From contig NZ_JYLI01000003.1 in NCBI RefSeq assembly GCF_001439785.1, forward strand, positions 1 through 64,000: a stretch of 64,000 nucleotides of DNA, read 5' to 3'. Both the position numbers and the translations under genes were made by a program. Below, piece by piece: positions 54,781 to 63,916 of this stretch (the stretch's first letter is position 1; every line of letters starts with the position of its first letter). The notes beneath the pieces were generated by a model. That model ran no database searches. It was not told where the DNA came from and was given only the letters and a program-made list of their open reading frames with translations. Source of the DNA: Pseudomonas poae (GTDB taxonomy: Bacteria; Pseudomonadota; Gammaproteobacteria; Pseudomonadales; Pseudomonadaceae).

Positions 54781-56870
54781 CGCTACTGTCTACCATCAAC
54801 CTGGCGCTGCTTAAAGTGGCGCAGCGTGCCGAAGTGCTGGGCGCCGTGGTGGTCCTGGGCATCGTATTCATTTTTATCGTGCCGCTGCCCACCTGGCTGG
54901 TAGACATCCTGATTGCAATCAACATCTGCATATCGTGCCTGTTGATCGTGCTGGCGCTGTATTTGCCAGGGCCTTTGGCGTTCTCCTCGTTTCCTTCGAT
55001 TCTGCTGCTGACCACCATGTTTCGCCTGGCGCTGTCGATCGCCACGACACGTCTGATTTTACTGGAGCAGGACGCCGGCGATATCGTCGAGGCGTTCGGT
55101 AACTTCGTGGTCGGGGGGAATCTGGCCGTCGGCATGGTGATCTTTCTGATCCTCACCCTGGTCAACTTTCTGGTGATCACCAAGGGCTCGGAACGGGTTG
55201 CCGAGGTCGCCGCGCGGTTCAGCCTGGATGCGATGCCGGGTAAGCAGATGTCCATCGACAGCGACCTGCGTGCCGGACTTATCGACGGCCTGCAGGCGCG
55301 GGAAAAACGCGAGCAGTTGTCCCGCGAGAGCCAGTTGTTCGGTGCCATGGACGGAGCCATGAAGTTCGTCAAGGGTGATGCCATCGCCGGTTTGATTATC
55401 GTTGTGGTCAACCTGCTGGGCGGCTTCACCACGGGTATGTTTCAACACGGCTTGAGTGCGGCCGAATCGATACAGCTGTATTCGGTACTGACCATCGGCG
55501 ACGGTCTGATTGCGCAGATTCCAGCCCTGCTGATCTCCCTGACGGCCGGCATGATCATCACCCGTGTGGCGCCGGACGGTCGCAAGGGGGTGAGCAACAT
55601 GGGCGCCGAAATTGCGCGGCAAATGACCAGTGAACCCAAGAGCTGGATGATTGCATCGGTGGGCATGCTCGCGTTTGCAGTGGTGCCCGGCATGCCTACC
55701 CTGGTGTTTATCCTGATCTCGGCGGCAACCGGCTTCCTCGGTTATTACTTGATGCGTCAGCGTCAACGCGAGGAGAAGCCCAAGGAGGAAGCTGCCAATG
55801 TGGTGCGCCCTGAAGAGAACGGTAATGAAGACTTGCGTGGGTTCGATCCATCGCGGCCTTATCTGTTGCAGTTTCCTCCTTCCTTACGGGGGACGCCTGA
55901 GGTTACGGACCTTATTCACGGTATTCGTCAGGCACGAAATTCGCTGGTCGCCAATATCGGCCTGACATTGCCGCCGTTCGAAGTCGAACTCGACGACGCG
56001 CTGGCCGCTGATGAAATGCGCTTCTGTGTGCATGAGGTGCCGATGGTCAAGGCGTCGGTGGTCACGCTTGTCGCTGTTGACCGTAAGGCGCTGGCGGTTG
56101 GACCGGAGCATGCAGTGCCGGGACTGGCCGAGCGTGATGAACAGGATTGGCTCTGGCTGCCACCTGATGATCCGCTGCTCGCCGACCCCGCACTTGAGCG
56201 CTTTACCGCGACCAGCCTGATCATCGAGCGCATGAGGCAGGCAATGATGCTCAGCGGGCCGCAGTTCCTGGGTATTCAGGAGAGCAAGGCAATCCTCAGC
56301 TGGCTCGAGCACAACCAGTCGGAGCTGGTGCAGGAGCTGCAACGCATCATGCCGCTGTCGCGGTTTTCAGCGGTTCTGCAGCGCCTGGCCAGCGAAGGTG
56401 TACCGCTGCGTGCGGTGCGGCTGATTGTCGAGTCGCTGATCGAACACGGTCAGCATGAGCGCGAACCCGATGCACTCGCCGACTATGCACGCATTGCCCT
56501 CAAGGCGCAGATCTTCCAGCAGTACAGCGAGGACGATGGCCTGCATGCGTGGTTGTTGTCTCCCCATACCGAAAACATCCTGCGCGAGGCGTTGCGCCAG
56601 ACCCAGACCGGGGTGTTCTTTGCCCTTGATAACGAAAGCAGCGCCGCGTTGGTCAACCTCCTCAACCAGGCATTTACCTTACGCGCCAGGAGCAAGAGCG
56701 TGATGTTGGTGGCACAGGACCTGCGCAGCCCCTTACGCGCTTTGTTGCTGGAAGAATTCAACCATGTGCCCGTGCTGTCTTTTGCCGAGTTGGCAAGCAC
56801 GTCCAAGGTAAAAGTCCTGGGGCGTTTTGATCTGGGGCAAGACGAATTGATGCGCGGTGCGGCGGCATGA
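54777..56870 (+). CDS. hrcV: HrcV, export gate protein of the type III apparatus (SctV)
   Basis: This 697-residue inner-membrane protein of the FlhA/LcrD family has seven or eight N-terminal segments (residues 20-320) and a large cytoplasmic nonameric ring domain. 'PSILLLTTMFRLALSIATTRLIL' and 'DAMPGKQMSIDSDLRAG' are family signatures. It starts at a GTG that overlaps the hrpJ stop (GTGA). It forms the export gate with HrcR, S, T and U. Confidence 0.95.
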   Translation: MTLLSTINLALLKVAQRAEVLGAVVVLGIVFIFIVPLPTWLVDILIAINICISCLLIVLALYLPGPLAFSSFPSILLLTTMFRLALSIATTRLILLEQDAGDIVEAFGNFVVGGNLAVGMVIFLILTLVNFLVITKGSERVAEVAARFSLDAMPGKQMSIDSDLRAGLIDGLQAREKREQLSRESQLFGAMDGAMKFVKGDAIAGLIIVVVNLLGGFTTGMFQHGLSAAESIQLYSVLTIGDGLIAQIPALLISLTAGMIITRVAPDGRKGVSNMGAEIARQMTSEPKSWMIASVGMLAFAVVPGMPTLVFILISAATGFLGYYLMRQRQREEKPKEEAANVVRPEENGNEDLRGFDPSRPYLLQFPPSLRGTPEVTDLIHGIRQARNSLVANIGLTLPPFEVELDDALAADEMRFCVHEVPMVKASVVTLVAVDRKALAVGPEHAVPGLAERDEQDWLWLPPDDPLLADPALERFTATSLIIERMRQAMMLSGPQFLGIQESKAILSWLEHNQSELVQELQRIMPLSRFSAVLQRLASEGVPLRAVRLIVESLIEHGQHEREPDALADYARIALKAQIFQQYSEDDGLHAWLLSPHTENILREALRQTQTGVFFALDNESSAALVNLLNQAFTLRARSKSVMLVAQDLRSPLRALLLEEFNHVPVLSFAELASTSKVKVLGRFDLGQDELMRGAAA

Positions 56871-56903
56871 TTTTTCACCGGGTTCAACGCATGGGAGCGC
56901 TCG

Positions 56904-57812
56904 ATGATGTTTGAGCTGCGAGTGCTTAATGGCCAGCGCCAGGGCGCTGCGTTACCGCTATTTGGCGAGCAGTGGAGCATCGGTGCTCACCCTGACGCCG
57001 ACCTGATGCTTAACGACCCCGGTATTGCCGAGCAGCATGCGCGGCTGCGGTTGGCTGACTCGCAATGGTCGGTGCAGGCTGAAGCCGGGCTGCTGCATGA
57101 TGATCAGGGACAGGTGCTGGCACAGATTGCGAGCCTGGCGTTGAACATACCGTTTTCGCTAGGGGCCATTCGACTCTATGTGTGCCTGGCCGATCAACCC
57201 TGGCCTGAGGTGCCCGGCCCGTCACCTGCTCCCGCGCCCGCGCCGCAAGCGAACGAGCCATCGCCGGGTCTGCAGTTATCGTCCATCTCCAACAAGCAGC
57301 AAAAACGCCTCATCAGCGCAGTGTTGTTGGTGGCGGTTATCGCCGTGGTGGTGAGCATGGTGTCCTCGGGAGAACGTGATGCCCAGGCTTCCTTGATGCC
57401 TCCCGTGGCGGTTAAACAACAACTGGCCTCGCCGTTTGAAGTCCGTCAGCAACTGTTGAAAATGCTCAGCGAGCGCGAGTTGAGCCAAAGGGTCAGCCTG
57501 GAGGTGATCAATGGCCAGATCGCGCTTAATGGCGCCGTGTCCCCGGACGATATGGCGCTGGTAGCGCGCATGCTCAGCCGCTTTGGCGAGCTGTTCGACA
57601 GTGCGGTACCGGTGATCAGCCGTGTGCGCGCGCGCGATGGAGCGCTGCCGTTCAAGATCGTGCAGATCGTCGGCGGGCCGAACGGCCACGTCGTGTTGGA
57701 AGAAGGCAGCCGGCTGTTCGTGGGTGACGAGGTAGACGGTTTGCGCCTGGTGCTGATCGACAACACCAAGGTGGTTTTCGACGGCACGCAGCGCTATGAG
57801 GTGCGCTGGTGA
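56904..57812 (+). CDS. hrpQ: HrpQ, inner-membrane ring protein (SctD)
   Basis: This 302-residue protein has an N-terminal cytoplasmic FHA-like domain (1-95), a Pro-rich linker, one membrane segment (about 133-152, 'LISAVLLVAVIAVVVSMV') and a periplasmic ring-building part. This is the YscD/PrgH (SctD) plan. GGGAG precedes the ATG at 56904. Its stop overlaps the hrcN start. Confidence 0.88.
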   Translation: MMFELRVLNGQRQGAALPLFGEQWSIGAHPDADLMLNDPGIAEQHARLRLADSQWSVQAEAGLLHDDQGQVLAQIASLALNIPFSLGAIRLYVCLADQPWPEVPGPSPAPAPAPQANEPSPGLQLSSISNKQQKRLISAVLLVAVIAVVVSMVSSGERDAQASLMPPVAVKQQLASPFEVRQQLLKMLSERELSQRVSLEVINGQIALNGAVSPDDMALVARMLSRFGELFDSAVPVISRVRARDGALPFKIVQIVGGPNGHVVLEEGSRLFVGDEVDGLRLVLIDNTKVVFDGTQRYEVRW

Positions 57813-59167
57813 GTACGGACCTGCAGGCGCGCCTGGAGGCCTGGGAGCAGCGCCAGACTCGGTCGCTGGCCAACTTCATGCCGGTGACGATGCGCGGTCG
57901 AGTGCAGCGCGTGAATGGCATGCTGTTGCAATGCCGTTTGCCCAACGCGCGTATCGGTGACCTGTGCCAGGTTGAGAAGTCTGTCGACGACCACATGCTG
58001 GCTGAGATCATCGGTTTCGATCAGCAGGACGCCGTACTCAGTGCTCTGGGCAATCTCGAAGGGGTACGCGTGGGCGCCAGCGTGCAGCGTCTGGGAGTGT
58101 CGCATCGAGTGCTGGTCGGTGATGAGCTTCTGGGTCAGGTGCTGGATGGTTTTGGACGGCCGATCAGCGGCGTTGGCCCCAGTGCGTTTGTCGAGGTCGA
58201 CAGTCCCGATGCAAGCATGGTGTTGTGCGAGGCGCCGCTGCCTACCGAACGGCCCAGGATCCATCGCGCACTGGCGACTGGGGTGCGCTCGATCGATGGC
58301 CTGCTGACGCTTGGCGAGGGGCAGCGTGTGGGGCTGTTTGCCGGTGCCGGCTGTGGCAAGACCACCTTGCTGGCGGAGATTGCCCGTAACGTCGAGTGCG
58401 ATGTGATTGTGTTTGGCTTGATCGGCGAGCGGGGACGCGAACTGCGCGAGTTTCTCGACCACGAGCTGGATGACCAGTTGCGCGCCAAGGCCGTGCTGGT
58501 GTGCGCGACGTCCGATCGTTCAAGCATGGAGCGCGCCCGCGCAGCCTTCACCGCAACCGCGCTGGCTGAGGGCTATCGGCGCAAGGGCAAGCGGGTGCTG
58601 CTGCTGATCGACTCCCTGACCCGGTTTGCGCGGGCCCAGCGCGAAATCGGTCTGGCGGCCGGTGAGCCGTTGGGGCGAGGCGGCCTGCCACCCTCGGTTT
58701 ACAGCTTGCTGCCGCGACTGGTGGAGCGCGCCGGGCTGACTCAGGACGGCGTTATCACGGCGATCTACACCGTGCTTATCGAGCAGGACTCCATGAGCGA
58801 TCCCGTGGCGGACGAAGTCCGCTCGCTGCTCGATGGCCACATTGTGCTGTCCCGCAAGCTGGCCGAGCGTGGTCACTACCCGGCCGTTGATGTGCTGGCC
58901 AGCCTGTCGCGAATTTTGAGCAACGTCGCCACGCCCGAACATATTCAGGCCGGTACGGCACTGCGGCGCTTGTTGTCGGCGTATCAGCAGATCGAGCTGA
59001 TGCTGAAGTTGGGCGAGTACCAGCCTGGCAGTGACGCCCTGACCGACATGGCGGTGGACACCCGTTCGCGGGTCGATGGTTTTCTGCGTCAGGACTTGCG
59101 CGAGCCCGCGCTGATGGACTCGACCCTGGATCAATTGACGGAGCTTACTGCCCATGTCCCTTTCTGA
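57809..59167 (+). CDS. hrcN: HrcN, type III secretion ATPase (SctN)
   Basis: This 452-residue F1-beta-like hexameric ATPase unfolds and strips chaperones from substrates at the base of the apparatus. Walker A 'GAGCGKTT' is at about residues 177-184, Walker B is in 'RVLLLIDSLTRFARA', and 'GLPPSVYSLLPRLVERAG' is the conserved catalytic block. GTG start overlapping the hrpQ stop (GTGA). Confidence 0.96.
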   Translation: MSTDLQARLEAWEQRQTRSLANFMPVTMRGRVQRVNGMLLQCRLPNARIGDLCQVEKSVDDHMLAEIIGFDQQDAVLSALGNLEGVRVGASVQRLGVSHRVLVGDELLGQVLDGFGRPISGVGPSAFVEVDSPDASMVLCEAPLPTERPRIHRALATGVRSIDGLLTLGEGQRVGLFAGAGCGKTTLLAEIARNVECDVIVFGLIGERGRELREFLDHELDDQLRAKAVLVCATSDRSSMERARAAFTATALAEGYRRKGKRVLLLIDSLTRFARAQREIGLAAGEPLGRGGLPPSVYSLLPRLVERAGLTQDGVITAIYTVLIEQDSMSDPVADEVRSLLDGHIVLSRKLAERGHYPAVDVLASLSRILSNVATPEHIQAGTALRRLLSAYQQIELMLKLGEYQPGSDALTDMAVDTRSRVDGFLRQDLREPALMDSTLDQLTELTAHVPF

Positions 59168-59567
59168 ATTGGAAACCTTGCGGCGTCTGCGCAAGCACCG
59201 GGCGGACCGGGCCGAGCGTGCGTTGGGCAAGGCCAAAAGGCATCAACGATCCCTGCAACTGCAAGTTGAACAGGCACAGCAAGTCCTTGAGCAAACCCGC
59301 CTGCAGGAAGCCCAGGCAGGTGCGCAGCTGCTGAGCCAGCATCAAGGGCAGGTGATCTCGTTGCAGGCGCTCAAGTCGTGGAATAACCAGGAGCGCTCCT
59401 TGTCCGCCACGACGCAGCGCGAAGAAGCACAGTTGCGCGGATTGCACGGACAGCAGGAGCAGCAAGTGACCGAGGTCGACATAGCGCAGAGGCAGGTCAC
59501 CCAGTGTTTGCGTGAGGTTGAAAAGATTCTGGAATTGTCCCGTTTACTGGCGCAGGAAGAAACATGA
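59154..59567 (+). CDS. hrpO: HrpO, stalk protein (SctO)
   Basis: This 137-residue protein is almost entirely coiled coil, rich in Gln, Glu, Arg and Leu, as for YscO/FliJ stalk proteins that dock on the ATPase. It overlaps hrcN by 14 bases and hrpP by four. Recognised mainly by position, size and coiled-coil content. Confidence 0.85.
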   Translation: MSLSELETLRRLRKHRADRAERALGKAKRHQRSLQLQVEQAQQVLEQTRLQEAQAGAQLLSQHQGQVISLQALKSWNNQERSLSATTQREEAQLRGLHGQQEQQVTEVDIAQRQVTQCLREVEKILELSRLLAQEET

Positions 59568-60022
59568 AAGACATACCTGCAAGCAAGCCCGAGCGACCGC
59601 GTGCGCGCGAGTACGGACGAGACGACGAATCGGCTGGCGAAGGGGTGTTGCCTCTGGATTACGCAAGCCTGTTCGCCCGCCTGTTTACCCATGAGCAGGG
59701 CGAAGGCGGTTATGTGTCCAGCCTGCCAGGCTCAATCACGGCGACGAATAAATTGATGCTCGAAGCCTTGGCTGGGCAGTTGGCGCCGCGACTACAGGCC
59801 TCTGCGCAATGGCCCTTGCTGGCCGTGCTTTACCTTCCGCGGCTAGGGCGGATCAACGCCCGTGTACAGAGGCCGCCGGGTAGCTGGGGCATCGAATTGC
59901 ACGCCGAAGAGGCACACACGGCGCAGTGGCTCGGCACGGTGCAGAAAAGCCTTCAAAGCCGGCTGGTGGAGTCGCTGGGGCAGCCTGTCGACCTCCAACT
60001 CGCGCGCGTGAGCCCGGCATGA
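59564..60022 (+). CDS. hrpP: HrpP, needle/pilus length and substrate-switch protein (SctP)
   Basis: This 152-residue protein has a charged, disordered N-terminus (1-35) and a C-terminal globular part ('INARVQRPPGSWGIELHAEEAHTAQWLGTVQKSLQSRL') that fits the T3S4 switch domain of SctP. It is shorter than P. syringae HrpP (about 190). It overlaps both neighbours. Assignment relies on gene order. Confidence 0.8.
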   Translation: MKDIPASKPERPRAREYGRDDESAGEGVLPLDYASLFARLFTHEQGEGGYVSSLPGSITATNKLMLEALAGQLAPRLQASAQWPLLAVLYLPRLGRINARVQRPPGSWGIELHAEEAHTAQWLGTVQKSLQSRLVESLGQPVDLQLARVSPA

Positions 60023-61032
60023 TCATGTCGGCGTTGACACTGCCAGTGGTCGAGGCGGGAAGGGCGGCCGCGTTGCATCAGTTGGGACGCGGCTTGCGCC
60101 TGCCGTTTCAAGTGGGTGATCAGCGTGGTGCTTTTTTGCTTGAGCCCGGCCTCACGCCTGCGGGGATGAACCCTTTGTGTTTCGAGAGCGCCCTGGGGGT
60201 GCTGGCGTTTTCTGATCCAGAGGCGATGTTCAGCTTGATGGGCGAATGCCCGGTAACCCTGGCGCAGGTCGGCAACGACCCCAAATCCTGGTTCTGGGAA
60301 TTGTTCCAGCTTCACCTCGCCCCGCAGTTGTCGTCGTTGTTTGGCTACCTGCGCTTGCTGCCCGCACCCAGGAAGCTGGACTTTGGTTGTCGCTTTACCG
60401 TGACGCTGGGGCTCTCCAGGGTTGCAGGTCACCTGTGGCTGGCCCCTGAAAGCTTGCTCGCTGCGTATGCGGCCGGACCCTGGGAGCAGATGGCCGCTGC
60501 GCTGCCCGTCTCTTTTCCATTGTCAATCAGCGTGAAGCTGGGCGGCTTGAGCCTGCCTGTCGCGCAAGTGCGCGTTCTGCGTGCAGGTGATGTGTTGATG
60601 CTCGAACAGGCCTTTTTCGATGTGCAGGGCCTTGGCCACTTGCCAATTGGAAGTCGTCGGCTGCAAGGGCGTATTGAAGATGAATCCGGGCGCTTATGCC
60701 TGAACCTTACTGCGATCGAGGACGCGTGCGTGGACGAAGAGTTTGTCATACAAGAATACCCGGGGCCTGAGTTTGACCACCCGGTGGAGGACGCCTTCGG
60801 CCGGGAGCCCTTTGACGAGTTGAGCATGGCGTTGACCGTGCGCTGTGGTGTCCTGACCCTGACCCTGGGCGAGTTGCGCAACCTGGCTCCCGGTACCGTA
60901 CTGGGCATCACCGGGTACGCACCCGGCGTCGCCGGCCTGTATTACGGCGACCGTCCCATTGGGCAAGGGCAGTTGGTGGAAGTGGAGGGGCGACTCGGTT
61001 TGCAACTGACGCGCGTGGTGTTCTCCCGATGA
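60019..61032 (+). CDS. hrcQ: HrcQ, cytoplasmic C-ring protein (SctQ), unsplit
   Basis: This 337-residue protein of the FliN/SpaO family forms the sorting platform. The C-terminal SPOA domain ends '[52 protein letters not shown]'. In P. syringae this protein is split into HrcQa and HrcQb; here one frame encodes both parts. The ATG at 60019 overlaps the hrpP stop (ATGA). Confidence 0.88.
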   Translation: MIMSALTLPVVEAGRAAALHQLGRGLRLPFQVGDQRGAFLLEPGLTPAGMNPLCFESALGVLAFSDPEAMFSLMGECPVTLAQVGNDPKSWFWELFQLHLAPQLSSLFGYLRLLPAPRKLDFGCRFTVTLGLSRVAGHLWLAPESLLAAYAAGPWEQMAAALPVSFPLSISVKLGGLSLPVAQVRVLRAGDVLMLEQAFFDVQGLGHLPIGSRRLQGRIEDESGRLCLNLTAIEDACVDEEFVIQEYPGPEFDHPVEDAFGREPFDELSMALTVRCGVLTLTLGELRNLAPGTVLGITGYAPGVAGLYYGDRPIGQGQLVEVEGRLGLQLTRVVFSR

Positions 61033-61682
61033 TGTTCCAGGGCGTTGATCCGGTTGTACTCGCGCTGTTCTTCGGTGCGATGTCGTTGCTGCCGATGCTG
61101 TTGGTCGTCTGTACGGCTTTCCTCAAGATTGTCATTGTGCTGATGATTACGCGTAACGCCATTGGCGTGCAGCAGGTGCCTCCGAGCATGGCGATCAATG
61201 GCATTGCGTTGGCCGCCACGCTTTTTGTCATGGCCCCCGTGGGCTATCAGATCGCCGAGAACCTCAAGACTTCGCCTCTGGACATGAGCAATGTACAGAC
61301 GCTTCAGGCAACGGGTCTTGTGGCCATACAACCGCTGCGTACCTTCATGACGCGTAACACCGACCCGGATGTACTCACCCATCTGCAGGAAAACAGCGCG
61401 CGCATGTGGCCGCCGGAAATGGCGCAAAGCACCCAGCGCGAGGACTGGGTCCTGTTGATTCCGGCGTTTGTGGTGTCGCAGTTGCAGGCGGGGTTCGAGA
61501 TCGGGTTCCTGATCTATATCCCGTTTATCGTCATCGATCTGATCGTGTCCAACCTGCTGCTGGCGCTGGGGATGCAAATGGTCTCGCCCATGACCATTTC
61601 CCTGCCACTCAAGCTGCTGCTGTTCGTCATGGTCTCCGGCTGGTCGCGGTTGCTCGACAGCCTTTTCCTTTCTTACCTCTGA
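61029..61682 (+). CDS. hrcR: HrcR, export gate protein (SctR)
   Basis: This 217-residue FliP-family membrane protein has four segments and '[31 protein letters not shown]'. Near its end '[37 protein letters not shown]' is the most conserved block of the family. Overlaps hrcQ by four bases. Confidence 0.95.
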   Translation: MMFQGVDPVVLALFFGAMSLLPMLLVVCTAFLKIVIVLMITRNAIGVQQVPPSMAINGIALAATLFVMAPVGYQIAENLKTSPLDMSNVQTLQATGLVAIQPLRTFMTRNTDPDVLTHLQENSARMWPPEMAQSTQREDWVLLIPAFVVSQLQAGFEIGFLIYIPFIVIDLIVSNLLLALGMQMVSPMTISLPLKLLLFVMVSGWSRLLDSLFLSYL

Positions 61683-61689
61683 GTGTCCT

Positions 61690-61953
61690 ATGGAACCGAT
61701 TGTGCTGTTCAAGCAGGGCATGCTGCTGGTTGTTGTGCTGACGGCACCGCCGCTGATCGTGGCGGTGGTCGTCGGCGTACTGACATCGCTGGTTCAAGCG
61801 CTGATGCAGATTCAGGATCAGACCTTGCCCTTTGGCATCAAGCTGGTCGCGGTGGGTATCACACTGATACTGACCGGGCGCTGGATTGGCGTGGAGTTGA
61901 TTCAACTGATCAACCTGATGTTCGACATGATCGCTCGCTCGGCATTGAACTGA
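61690..61953 (+). CDS. hrcS: HrcS, export gate protein (SctS)
   Basis: An 87-residue FliQ-family protein with two membrane hairpin segments and the conserved loop 'VGVLTSLVQALMQIQDQTLPFGIKL'. Seven bases follow hrcR. Confidence 0.94.
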   Translation: MEPIVLFKQGMLLVVVLTAPPLIVAVVVGVLTSLVQALMQIQDQTLPFGIKLVAVGITLILTGRWIGVELIQLINLMFDMIARSALN

Positions 61954-61963
61954 GGGCAGGTCC

Positions 61964-62752
61964 GTGCTGCTTTATCTCGATTTATTGACAAGCCTGCTGA
62001 TTGGCATGGCACGTATCTATCCCTGTGCTCTCCTGGTGCCGGCGTTCTGTTTCCAACACATACGCGGCGTGCCCCGGCACGCCATCGTGGCGGTCATGGC
62101 CTTCATTCCGGCGCCGGCTATCCATGCGGTAATTACGGGCCAGGACTACTCCGCACTCATGATCATCGGCCTCATAGGCAAAGAGGCGGCCCTTGGCATC
62201 TTGCTGGGTGTGTTGTTGGCGATGCCCTTCTGGATGTTCGAGTCGGTTGGCGCACTGCTGGACAACCAGCGCGGCGCCCTGGCCGGCGGTCAGCTCAACC
62301 CTTCGCTGGGGCCGGATGCGACGCCCGTCGGGCATTTGTTCAAGCAGTTGGTGATCTACCTGCTGATCGCTGTGCTGGGGCTGAGTGTCCTCATGCAAGT
62401 GATATGGGACAGCTATCGGATCTGGCCGGCCACGGCCTGGATACCGCTGCCGGCAATCAACGGCTTCGGTATTTTCCTGGGGATACTCGGCGATACCTTC
62501 ACCCACATGATGCTCTACGCCGCGCCCTTCATTGCCGTGCTGTTGTTTATGGAATTCGGCATCGCGCTGCTGGGGGTCTACAGCCAGCAACTGCAAGTGA
62601 GCACGTTGGCGCCACCGGTGAAGTGCCTCGCGGGCATTGGTATTTTGTTGCTGTACTTTGCGTTGCTGCAGGACTTGATGGTCGGACGCCTGAACCTGCT
62701 GGGCGATCTCAAACACTCACTCGGGCTGATGTTCCAGGGCTCGCCATCATGA
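61964..62752 (+). CDS. hrcT: HrcT, export gate protein (SctT)
   Basis: A 262-residue FliR-family protein with about six membrane segments and 'ESVGALLDNQRGALAGGQLNPSLGPDATPVGHL'. GTG start at 61964 preceded by GAGGGCAGG. Its stop overlaps hrcU. Confidence 0.93.
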   Translation: MLLYLDLLTSLLIGMARIYPCALLVPAFCFQHIRGVPRHAIVAVMAFIPAPAIHAVITGQDYSALMIIGLIGKEAALGILLGVLLAMPFWMFESVGALLDNQRGALAGGQLNPSLGPDATPVGHLFKQLVIYLLIAVLGLSVLMQVIWDSYRIWPATAWIPLPAINGFGIFLGILGDTFTHMMLYAAPFIAVLLFMEFGIALLGVYSQQLQVSTLAPPVKCLAGIGILLLYFALLQDLMVGRLNLLGDLKHSLGLMFQGSPS

Positions 62753-63846
62753 GTGACTCAGGTGAAAAGAAACACCCGGCGTCAGCCAAGAAACTGCGTG
62801 ATCAGCGCAAGAAAGGTCAGGTTTCCCAAAGTCAGGACATTGGTAAGTTACTGGCGCTGACCGCCATCAGCGAGATCGCGTTGTTCACCGCCGAAACCAG
62901 TTTGCAACGGTTTCAGCAACTGATGAGGTTGCCCCTGTCGAGCATGGCCCAGCCTTTCACGCGTGCGCTGGAGGAAGTGCTGTTCGAGGGTTTGACGGTG
63001 TTTTTCTCGTTCGCCCTGCTAATGGTTGCGACGGCCATTTTCATGAAGCTGATCAGCAGCTGGATGCAGTTCGGATTGTTGTTCGCGCCGGAGACGTTGA
63101 AGCTCGACTTCAACCGCCTCAACCCGCTCAAGCAGCTCAAGCAGATGTTCTCCGCTCAATCGGTCATGAATCTGTTGATGAGCATCGCCAAGGCGCTGCT
63201 GCTGGGCATGGTTGTGTATCTGGTGATCAGACCTTCATTGGGCACGCTGATCAACCTGGCCAGCAGTGACCTGCAAACCTACATCCTCGCGTTGATCGCG
63301 CTGTTCCGCTACTTACTGCACGCCTGCCTGGCCCTGCTGCTGGTGCTGGCGCTCATTGACCTGGTTCTGCAAAAGCACTTTTTCGCCAAACGCATGCGCA
63401 TGACCCAGGTCGAGGTCGTCAAGGAATACAAGGACATGGAAGGCGACCCGCATGTGAAGGGCAAGCGCCGCGCGTTGGCACAGGAATTGGCCCAGGAGGA
63501 ACCGAAGGTCAAGCTGCCCAAGCTGGAGGAATCCGACATGCTTGTGGTCAACCCGACGCACTTTGCCGTTGCCCTGTATTACCGACCCGGCAAGACGCCG
63601 CTGCCGGTGCTGGTCAACAAGGGAATGGACGACGAGGCTCGCGAGTTGATCCGGCAGGCGAAGGCGGCCGAGGTGCCGGTGATCCAGTGTGTCTGGCTGG
63701 CACGCACGCTCTATACGCATAAACTGGGCGCCGGTATCCCCCGCGAAACCTTGCAGGCTGTGGCGTTGATCTACCGCACCTTGCGCGAGCTGGATGATGA
63801 CGCCAAGCGCGAAACCCTGGAGTTGCCGGCACTGGAGTTGCGCTGA
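62749..63846 (+). CDS. hrcU: HrcU, autocleaving switch protein of the export gate (SctU)
   Basis: This 365-residue FlhB-family protein opens with the typical 'SDSGEKKHPASAKKLRDQRKKGQVSQSQD', has four membrane segments and a cytoplasmic domain with the self-cleavage motif NPTH (about residues 269-272). Cleavage there switches substrate specificity together with HrpP. The ATG at 62749 overlaps the hrcT stop; a longer frame runs through hrcT and is not used. Last apparatus gene in the window; hrcC, hrcJ and pilus genes are not seen. Confidence 0.95.
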   Translation: MSDSGEKKHPASAKKLRDQRKKGQVSQSQDIGKLLALTAISEIALFTAETSLQRFQQLMRLPLSSMAQPFTRALEEVLFEGLTVFFSFALLMVATAIFMKLISSWMQFGLLFAPETLKLDFNRLNPLKQLKQMFSAQSVMNLLMSIAKALLLGMVVYLVIRPSLGTLINLASSDLQTYILALIALFRYLLHACLALLLVLALIDLVLQKHFFAKRMRMTQVEVVKEYKDMEGDPHVKGKRRALAQELAQEEPKVKLPKLEESDMLVVNPTHFAVALYYRPGKTPLPVLVNKGMDDEARELIRQAKAAEVPVIQCVWLARTLYTHKLGAGIPRETLQAVALIYRTLRELDDDAKRETLELPALELR

Positions 63847-63883
63847 TCAGCTCAGGCCACGCCCTTATCCACCAGCAGATCAG

Positions 63884-63904
63884 ACGCCCGGTAACACCGG
63901 GCGT
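63884..63904. terminator. Hairpin between hrcU and the convergent partial gene
   Basis: ACGCCCGGT-AAC-ACCGGGCGT is a perfect nine-base stem with a three-base loop. It lies 38 bases after hrcU and 12 before the stop of the partial minus-strand gene, without a clear T-tract. Confidence 0.6.
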
Positions 63905-63916
63905 TGATCATTGGAC

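Noticed and set aside
59926..60018. N-terminal extension of hrcQ
   Set aside because: Overlaps hrpP in another frame; the ATGA-linked start at 60019 fits the operon pattern.
62404..62748. N-terminal extension of hrcU
   Set aside because: Lies within hrcT; the conserved HrcU N-terminus begins at 62749.
63866..63874. DnaA box downstream of hrcU
   Set aside because: Reads TTATCCACC, one mismatch at the last base, single copy and after a gene; likely chance.
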